The notes under the pieces were generated by a model. That model saw only the letters and a list, made by a program, of their open reading frames with translations. It ran no database searches and had not been told where the DNA came from. Below, piece after piece: positions 23,355 through 28,831 of a DNA stretch of 28,831 nt. The position numbers and the translations under genes are program-made. Within the stretch, counting starts at the first letter, position 1; every line of letters starts with the position of its first letter. Source of the DNA: JAZDMK01 sp043800975 (GTDB lineage Bacteria; Bacteroidota; Bacteroidia; Bacteroidales; JAHJDW01); the NCBI GenBank assembly GCA_043800975.1, contig JAZDMK010000068.1:1-28831 (forward strand). The letters run 5' to 3'.

Positions 23355-23382
23355 TTTGCAGTACTTTTATTTTGTAATTTTA
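23355..23382 (+). promoter_or_regulatory. possible promoter of the LytS/LytTR operon
   Basis: TTTG (23355-23358) and TAATTTTA (23375-23382, five of the six fixed -7 bases) are separated by 16 bp, a little short. The ATG at 23402 is 19 bp downstream. A sequence-only guess. Confidence 0.35.
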
Positions 23383-23401
23383 TCCTGCAATTTAAAATGT
23401 A

Positions 23402-24448
23402 ATGAAGAACAACATCTCTTTCCAGCGAATAGGTCTGCATATACTCTTCTGGATTTCGCAGCTTACTTTCTTTACTCTCCTGATTGGAAATTACAAAGGA
23501 GAATATTTTAATATGGCGCGCGGCCTCTTGTTTACACTACCTGCCGATATGATAGTTACCTATTTCTATCTGTATTTTATTATCCCCCGTTTTCTTCTTA
23601 CACGTAAATGGCTGAAATTTTTTGTTGCGGTTATTTTGACTACTGTTGGTATTGCATTGCTAGAAAGAGCGATCAACCATTATCTGATGGCACCTTATTT
23701 ATACGGAGACCTATACACCAGTAATCCAAAAGCATATTTCTTCAATCTTTACGAAATCTTCTACATGACTTTTGAGATTTACACGGTTGTTATCTTTGCT
23801 TCTGCCATCAAGCTGCTTCGCCACTGGTATTTTACGCAGAAAACTAAAAATCAGCTCGAGATTCAAAATAAAGCCAGTGAAATCGCTTTGTTACGCATGC
23901 AGGTTAATCCTCATTTTTTATTCAATACAATTAATAACATTCATGCGCTGATTGGCAAGGATGATGACAAGGCAGGAGATTCATTGGCAAAATTATCGGA
24001 TATCATGCGTTACATGTTATATGATACAAATACAGAACTTGTGCCTTTAAACAATGAACTTGATTATTTGCAAAGCTATATTGAACTTCAGAAATTACGC
24101 ATGGTATCACCCGAAGTCATTCAGTTCGATGTGGAAGGAGATCCCGGAGGAACGCTGGTTGCACCTATGCTTTTTATCCCGTTTATTGAAAATGCTTTTA
24201 AACATTACGATAAGTCAAATCCCAATGCAAAAATTAAAATTCATTTAAAAATTTTAAAAGATGAAATACAGTTTTCTGTTTTGAATCCATATTCACAATT
24301 TAATTCTCAGAATAGAGATGCAACTGGCGGAATTGGACTTGTCAATGTTCGTCGCCGGCTCGAATTAATTTATCCCGAAAAACATTTTCTTTCCATTTCA
24401 AAAGAAAACGAAATGTTTAAAATTGAAATGAAAATAATTACACTTTAA
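23402..24448 (+). CDS. LytS/YehU-type sensor histidine kinase
   Basis: The 348-residue protein has four predicted membrane helices (about 10-30, 42-62, 70-88 and 112-138) and no large extracellular sensor. A cytoplasmic His_kinase domain follows. The phospho-acceptor is His171 in MQVNPHFLFNTINNIHAL, and the ATP-binding N box PMLFIPFIENAFKH is at about 255-268. The glycine-rich box GGIGLVNVRRRLELIYP is near 314-330. This is the usual small kinase of LytTR-type two-component systems. Its stop lies 13 bp before the response regulator gene, so the two form a pair. The signal sensed is unknown. The ATG at 23402 is the only one preceding the first helix. Confidence 0.92.
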   Translation: MKNNISFQRIGLHILFWISQLTFFTLLIGNYKGEYFNMARGLLFTLPADMIVTYFYLYFIIPRFLLTRKWLKFFVAVILTTVGIALLERAINHYLMAPYLYGDLYTSNPKAYFFNLYEIFYMTFEIYTVVIFASAIKLLRHWYFTQKTKNQLEIQNKASEIALLRMQVNPHFLFNTINNIHALIGKDDDKAGDSLAKLSDIMRYMLYDTNTELVPLNNELDYLQSYIELQKLRMVSPEVIQFDVEGDPGGTLVAPMLFIPFIENAFKHYDKSNPNAKIKIHLKILKDEIQFSVLNPYSQFNSQNRDATGGIGLVNVRRRLELIYPEKHFLSISKENEMFKIEMKIITL

Positions 24449-24461
24449 TATTAAACGAATT

Positions 24462-25193
24462 ATGAAAATACGCTGCATTGCTATTGATGACGAACCCCTG
24501 GCACTTGAGAAAATTGCATCCTATGTGGAGCGTGTTCCTTTTCTGGAGTTGAAAGGAAAATTTACAAGTGCTATTGAAGCGATGGAATTTTTAAATGATC
24601 AGACAGTAGACCTTATTTTCCTCGATATTCAAATGGATGAGCTGACAGGAATTCAGTTTCTTGAAATTCTAAAGAATAAACCCAAAGTAATTCTTACAAC
24701 TGCTTATGATCAGTATGCGCTGAAAGGATATGAGCTGGATGTTACAGATTATCTTTTAAAACCCATAACATTCCAGCGTTTTCTGAAAGCTGTTCACAAA
24801 GTGCATGATGCACTGATGAATGTTGAAACACAGAAGACGACAGTTGTAGGTGCTGAAAACAAAGCTTCCCAGCAGGATTATATTTTTCTGAAAAGCGGAA
24901 CTCGTATTGAAAAAATTAATTTGAACGACATACTTTTCGTAGAAGGAATGAAGGAGTATTTACGTATTCATACACCCACAGCGAGGATTATGACGCTCAT
25001 GAGTTTTAAAAAAATGGAAGAGCTTATTCCGCAGGATAATTTTATTCGAATACACAAATCCTATCTTGTAAGAATCGACAAAATTGAAACCATCGAAAGC
25101 CAACATGTGAAAATTGCAGGGCATTCACTTCCCATCGGAGAAATGTATCGCAAAGCTTTTTATGAGGTTCTCAAAAGTAGGGGTCTGGCATAG
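24462..25193 (+). CDS. LytTR-family (LytR/AlgR) response regulator
   Basis: This 243-residue transcription regulator has a receiver domain (1-120) with acidic pocket Asp9-Asp10, phospho-acceptor Asp55 in IFLDIQMDELTG, Thr79/80 and Lys100 in YLLKPI. The C-terminal LytTR DNA-binding domain (about 145-243) shows FLKSGTRIEKINLNDILFVEG, IHTPTARIMTLMSFKKMEE and FIRIHKSYLVRIDKI. It should be phosphorylated by the adjacent LytS-type kinase and bind paired direct repeats in target promoters. The next gene, the ion channel, has its own promoter with an inverted repeat, and that gene may be a target. That link is an inference. Confidence 0.94.
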   Translation: MKIRCIAIDDEPLALEKIASYVERVPFLELKGKFTSAIEAMEFLNDQTVDLIFLDIQMDELTGIQFLEILKNKPKVILTTAYDQYALKGYELDVTDYLLKPITFQRFLKAVHKVHDALMNVETQKTTVVGAENKASQQDYIFLKSGTRIEKINLNDILFVEGMKEYLRIHTPTARIMTLMSFKKMEELIPQDNFIRIHKSYLVRIDKIETIESQHVKIAGHSLPIGEMYRKAFYEVLKSRGLA

Positions 25194-25247
25194 ACTAGTC
25201 TCATAAAAAAACTTTTCTTTTGTATTAATTTATTTTTGGTGTTCTAC

Positions 25248-25272
25248 TATTTCATTTGATGTAAATGAAATA
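25248..25272. repeat. perfect 10-bp inverted repeat at the ion-channel promoter
   Basis: TATTTCATTT (25248-25257) and AAATGAAATA (25263-25272) are perfect reverse complements around a 5-bp spacer. The left arm shares TTT with the TTTG at 25255-25258. An operator for a dimeric repressor or activator is plausible. The element lacks GC and a T tract, so it is not a typical terminator of the LytTR operon. Confidence 0.72.
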
Positions 25273-25286
25273 AAATTCTACATTTA
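25255..25286 (+). promoter_or_regulatory. promoter of the CASTOR/POLLUX-like channel gene
   Basis: TTTG (25255-25258) is followed after 20 bp by TACATTTA (25279-25286), one mismatch from TAnnTTTG. The ATG at 25310 lies 23 bp downstream. The inverted repeat at 25248-25272 overlaps this promoter. Confidence 0.6.
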
Positions 25287-25309
25287 CCCCATCAAAAAAA
25301 ATTAAAAAC

Positions 25310-27217
25310 ATGAAAAACAATACTTCTTTCAAGCAACGCAGTCGCTACTGGTTCGATAATATCATGGGCCGAGGCGCCATCACTTTAATTATTGGACTTG
25401 CATTAATTTCAGTAATCCTCGTTGGAATCTCAGCTGTAGTTTTACTATTTGGTGAAATTGCCCCGGAAGGGGAAGATCCCTTGTCATACATTGAAGGTTT
25501 CTGGAGAAGTTTGATGCGTACACTTGACCCCGGAACCATGGGTGGAGACCAGGGTTGGGGATTTCGTATACTCATGCTTTTTTGCACACTGGTTGGTATT
25601 TTTGTCATCAGTGCATTAATCGGTATTATTAATAATGCAATCAGCGAGAAGCTGGAAAATTTGCGCAAGGGCCGTTCCTTTGTTGTTGAATCGAATCATA
25701 CCCTGATCTTAGGATGGTCCAATAAAATATTTGCTATTATCTCGGAACTTACTATCGCAAATGAAAATCAGAAAAAGGCACGCATTGTCATATTGGCTGA
25801 TAAGGATAAAGTGGAAATGGAAGAAGAGATTAATGTAAAAATCCCTGATACAAAAAATACAAAAGTGATTTGCCGAAGCGGCTCTTGTATTGATATGGAT
25901 GATTTGCATATTGTGAACCCCTACGAAGCCCGTTCCATTATTATTCTTTCACCGGAAACGGAGAACCCCGATATACAGGTTTTGAAAACGGTACTGGCAA
26001 TTACAAATAATCCGAATCGCAGAAAAGAACCGTATCACATTGTGTCTGAAATGTTAGAGATGAAGAATCTCGAGGTAGGCGAGATGGTTGGAAAAGATGA
26101 AGCTATTTATATTTTAAGCAAAGACATTATCTCACGAATGATTGTACAAACATGCCGTCAGTCTGGCTTGAGTGTCGTGTACACTGAGTTGCTGGACTAT
26201 GACGGAGATGAAATTTATTTCAAAGATGAACCCGCTCTGATCGGAAAAACATTTGCTGATACTTTGTACGCATTTGAAACATCCACAACCATGGGGATTA
26301 TCAGGCATGACAACAGCACTGTGGTCAACCCACCTATGGATACAGTTATTCAGAAAGGTGACCGGCTGATTGTAATTACAGCGGACGATGACACCTGCGT
26401 GATGTCTGCAAAAAAAGATTTTGGAATCGATGAAAAAGTGATGCGATCAGGCGTTAAAACAGATGCTGTGCCTGAACGAACGCTGATTCTGGGCTGGAAC
26501 GAAATGGGAAAAACAATCGCACACGAATTGGATAATTATGTAACACCGGGTTCTTATTTGAAAATTGTTGCTGATATTGAAGATGATGATGTGAAAAATC
26601 ATTTGATATCCTTTGCCCAAAGTTTAAAGAATCAAAAGTTTGAATACTTTAATGAAAGTACAACAGACCGCTCTGTTCTTGATACACTGGAGCTGGCGTC
26701 GTATGACCATATCATTGTTCTAAGTTACAGCGATCAGAAAAGTGAGCAGGAAGCAGATGCCGTCACATTAATCACACTGCTCCACATTCGTGATATTTCC
26801 GAAAAAACACACAAAAGATTTAATATCGTCAGTGAAATCCTGGATGTTAAAAACCGTGAATTGGCTTCGGTTACCAAAGCTGATGATTTTATTGTGAGCG
26901 ATAAAATTAACAGTTTAATGCTGGCACAACTTTCAGAAAATAAATACCTCAAGCCTGTATTTGATGATCTGTTTGATGCCGATGGTAGTGAGATTTATGT
27001 AAAACCTGCAGTTGATTATGTTGAGTCTGGTGTTGCTGTCAATTTCTATACAGTTACTCGTTCGGCTGCAATGAAAAATGAAATTGCGATTGGTTATAAA
27101 TTAGCAAGACATTCAGGTGATGCTTCCATGGCTTACGGTGTGAAAGTGAATCCTGCCAAAGCAGAAATGGTAACATTTGAACCAGGAGATAAACTGATTG
27201 TTATTGCAGAAGACTAA
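25310..27217 (+). CDS. CASTOR/POLLUX (DMI1)-like ion channel with two RCK domains
   Basis: This 635-residue protein has a short cytoplasmic N-terminus, a first membrane helix (about 22-47), a pore region (FWRSLMRTLDPGTMGGD, about 64-80) and a second helix (about 85-108). Two RCK/TrkA-N-type halves follow, each with a nucleotide-binding fold start: TLILGWSNKI at about 131 and TLILGWNEMG at about 395. Each half ends with a TrkA-C-like part (GDRLIVITADDD in the first, GDKLIVIAED in the second). This is the architecture of plant CASTOR/POLLUX channels and their bacterial relatives, not of KtrA or classic KcsA. Ion selectivity in bacteria is not known; cation transport in the inner membrane is expected. 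It lies after the LytS/LytTR pair, with its own promoter and terminator. Confidence 0.88.
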   Translation: MKNNTSFKQRSRYWFDNIMGRGAITLIIGLALISVILVGISAVVLLFGEIAPEGEDPLSYIEGFWRSLMRTLDPGTMGGDQGWGFRILMLFCTLVGIFVISALIGIINNAISEKLENLRKGRSFVVESNHTLILGWSNKIFAIISELTIANENQKKARIVILADKDKVEMEEEINVKIPDTKNTKVICRSGSCIDMDDLHIVNPYEARSIIILSPETENPDIQVLKTVLAITNNPNRRKEPYHIVSEMLEMKNLEVGEMVGKDEAIYILSKDIISRMIVQTCRQSGLSVVYTELLDYDGDEIYFKDEPALIGKTFADTLYAFETSTTMGIIRHDNSTVVNPPMDTVIQKGDRLIVITADDDTCVMSAKKDFGIDEKVMRSGVKTDAVPERTLILGWNEMGKTIAHELDNYVTPGSYLKIVADIEDDDVKNHLISFAQSLKNQKFEYFNESTTDRSVLDTLELASYDHIIVLSYSDQKSEQEADAVTLITLLHIRDISEKTHKRFNIVSEILDVKNRELASVTKADDFIVSDKINSLMLAQLSENKYLKPVFDDLFDADGSEIYVKPAVDYVESGVAVNFYTVTRSAAMKNEIAIGYKLARHSGDASMAYGVKVNPAKAEMVTFEPGDKLIVIAED

Positions 27218-27221
27218 GGTT

Positions 27222-27263
27222 AATGATTTCCAATTTTAATAGTTAATCGGAAATCATTTTTTT
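27222..27263 (+). terminator. rho-independent terminator of the channel gene
   Basis: AATGATTTCC (27222-27231) and GGAAATCATT (27249-27258) form a perfect 10-bp stem with a 17-nt loop, followed by a run of T to 27263. The stem is weak in GC, but position and polarity fit. The right arm and T tract lie inside the last codons and stop (27254-27256) of the convergent barrel gene. Confidence 0.72.
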
Positions 27264-28831
27264 CCTCCCGGTCCGCCACCCTGTGGAGCGCCCTGATTGC
27301 TCATCGTTCCGCGATCGCCCTTGTTGAAATACCAGCGCAGGCTCAAACGGAATGAACGACGGCCCCAGGAACTTTCCCACGAATTGGTGCTCGTGCGGCC
27401 TAAATAGGATTGTGAATAATCGTAGGAAGCCCATTTGTCGATCACGTTTTGCACACCGATAGAAACATTCAGCATGCGATTGAAAAACTTTCTGGAAAGT
27501 GAAATGTTACTATACATGCCCCCTTTGTTATAGCCGCCAATACTGGTGTTGCGACCGCCATTGTTCATGTACATACTCAGATTGTATTTTTTCTTGATAA
27601 TAATATTCATATAAAAATTACCGGATACGGTCCAGTTGGTTGTTACAAGTCCGCTGGTTGTAACAGGCATTGTTTGCAGTTCTGCGGTTAATTGTGTGGC
27701 ATCTAAAGTTGAACGGAATACATCAAACGATACGTTCGCATTGAACCACTGCACCGGCATTCCTGATGCTGACAACGTAAGACCGGATTGAGTCAACTTT
27801 CCAACATTATAAGGTTTCTTATACACAACAAAACTATTCAGTGTTTCTACCACATCATCTACATAATTGTTGGAGTAATTCGTAAATGCATCGAGCGAAA
27901 GACTGTATGGCCCCGGAGAAAACATATATCCGAAAGTGAAGCGATGAAAACGATACGGATCAAGCTGACTATTACCACTGGAAATTGCACGGGGCTCGCT
28001 CCGATTAATATATGGATCCAATTGATAAATCTGAGGTTCCTGCACATCGTATGAGTAGCTGACTTTCAATTCATGCATGGGTTTTATTTCATAACCCACA
28101 CTTAAACTCGGCAATATCATGGGAACATAACGTTCAACCTGCAGTGTGGTGTCCTTCCCGCTGTAATTTGCATAAACGTCATAGTTGATGCTTCCAAGCG
28201 CAAGTCGTATCCCGGCATCGAATTTCCATTTCTTCTTTTTCGTTCCATAATTTCCGTAAACAGCACTCATCATACCTAATGATTCTTCGCTGCGGGAGAA
28301 CTCATCTTTAAAAATGTTATTAAATAAATATTTGCTTTCTTTTACAGTATGCGTCCCTTCAATTTCAGCTCCCACTTCCCAACGACCTGTGGAATCAATA
28401 TTCTTTCTGTTGTAAACTTCAAACGAAAATTCATCCGATGTTTCATCTGTGGGTTGATTTACCAGCGCAATACTATCAGGTTCAAATGCATGAAAATTAT
28501 AGATGGAATAGGTATTTTTGTTTAAACTTTTGCTATTATTACCCTGTCGTGAATAGCTGGCTTCAATTGAAAACTCTTTTGAATCATCTTCGGGGTTGTC
28601 GCGATAGCTGATTGTGCCTCCATTGCTGAAATATGAATATTCTGAATTGCTATTGTTTGCTTCTCTTTCTCTCGTGATATCGCCCATCCTGCTACTACCA
28701 ATTCCATTATAGTCGTAACTATAATTGTTTAAAGAAGGTGTCCAGGTAACCGTAAGCTTTTTCGAGTTGCTGAACAAATACATCATGCCTGCATTCGCTG
28801 AACCCCAGATAGAGATTCCGATTAAACGCCC
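27254..28831 (-). CDS. TonB-dependent receptor-like outer-membrane beta-barrel protein (5' end cut by window edge)
   Basis: The frame is open to the right edge, so the N-terminus (signal peptide, carboxypeptidase-like and plug domains) lies outside. The 526 residues seen consist of alternating beta strands rich in Tyr, Asn and Ser, for example NGGTISYRDNPEDDSKEFSI, LKVSYSYDVQEPQIYQLDPY and SLDAFTNYSNNYVDDVVETL. RSEPRAISSGNSQLDPYRFHRF is typical of the C-terminal barrel of Bacteroidota outer-membrane proteins (OMP_b-brl_3 type). The last barrel strand SFRLSLRWYF is followed by a Gly/Pro/Gln-rich tail (GAPQGGGPGGKK). An internal ATG at 28786 is not the true start, because the same frame continues upstream in good barrel sequence (GRLIGISIWGSANAG). 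The substrate cannot be inferred. Confidence 0.86.
   Translation of the reverse strand, partial: GRLIGISIWGSANAGMMYLFSNSKKLTVTWTPSLNNYSYDYNGIGSSRMGDITREREANNSNSEYSYFSNGGTISYRDNPEDDSKEFSIEASYSRQGNNSKSLNKNTYSIYNFHAFEPDSIALVNQPTDETSDEFSFEVYNRKNIDSTGRWEVGAEIEGTHTVKESKYLFNNIFKDEFSRSEESLGMMSAVYGNYGTKKKKWKFDAGIRLALGSINYDVYANYSGKDTTLQVERYVPMILPSLSVGYEIKPMHELKVSYSYDVQEPQIYQLDPYINRSEPRAISSGNSQLDPYRFHRFTFGYMFSPGPYSLSLDAFTNYSNNYVDDVVETLNSFVVYKKPYNVGKLTQSGLTLSASGMPVQWFNANVSFDVFRSTLDATQLTAELQTMPVTTSGLVTTNWTVSGNFYMNIIIKKKYNLSMYMNNGGRNTSIGGYNKGGMYSNISLSRKFFNRMLNVSIGVQNVIDKWASYDYSQSYLGRTSTNSWESSWGRRSFRLSLRWYFNKGDRGTMSNQGAPQGGGPGGKK

Noticed and set aside
25192..25201. 10-bp palindrome AGACTAGTCT overlapping the LytTR stop codon
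   Set aside because: It has no loop and no T tract and is short; palindromes of this length occur by chance.
1..28831. CRISPR arrays, transposases, integrases, phage genes, tRNA, rRNA, toxin-antitoxin or defence genes
   Set aside because: None was recognised on either strand. The gene density and content look like ordinary core and envelope chromosome.

Overview
The window looks like chromosomal DNA of a member of the Bacteroidota. It is AT-rich and densely packed. Four proteins carry type IX secretion (T9SS) C-terminal domains: three with the type A 'YPNP/FPNP' form and one with the type B gliding-motility (CHU_C) form. The LytS-type kinase with LytTR regulator, the HU-CCDC81/SPOR protein and the outer-membrane beta-barrel protein are also typical of the phylum. 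Many genes have a Bacteroidota-type -7 box (TAnnTTTG), several with a TTTG about 19-20 bp upstream, and I see no obvious Shine-Dalgarno pattern. I cannot assign a genus.

Layout, left to right. Positions 1-1356 (minus) hold a GH3-family acyl-adenylase cut by the left edge. Positions 1426-3014 hold ispE, coupled by an ATGA overlap to a secreted YD-repeat-like protein. Positions 3069-4013 (minus) encode a T9SS cargo protein with a strong promoter. The 298-bp divergent spacer that follows carries a 16-bp direct repeat. Positions 4312-8580 form a plus-strand run: an HU/SPOR envelope protein, trmB, an alkyltransferase-like DNA-repair protein, dihydrofolate reductase, an EamA permease and a glycerophosphodiester phosphodiesterase lipoprotein. 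Two internal -7 boxes in this run overlap the stop codon of the gene before. Positions 8675-10881 are a large T9SS type B adhesin-like gene split by an apparent one-base frameshift. A lipoprotein, a DUF2461 protein and a LOG-family phosphoribohydrolase follow.

Positions 12871-19390 (minus) contain three groups: an operon of free-methionine-sulfoxide reductase, MntP manganese exporter and TPR protein; an OmpA-RlpA/SPOR pair; and a large T9SS cargo protein. Positions 19551-23177 hold a SAM methyltransferase, a T9SS M1 aminopeptidase and a small secreted protein with an internal duplication, followed by a clear terminator. Positions 23402-27217 hold the LytS/LytTR pair and then a CASTOR/POLLUX-like ion channel, whose promoter overlaps a perfect inverted repeat. 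Positions 27254-28831 (minus) are a TonB-receptor-like barrel cut by the right edge.

Most genes are housekeeping, envelope or secretion functions. I found no CRISPR array, transposase, phage gene, tRNA or rRNA, and no convincing new multi-gene system. The best leads are the small duplicated secreted protein (22908-23177), the inverted repeats on the channel and phosphodiesterase promoters, the RlpA-like protein lacking its expected glutamate, and the frameshifted adhesin.
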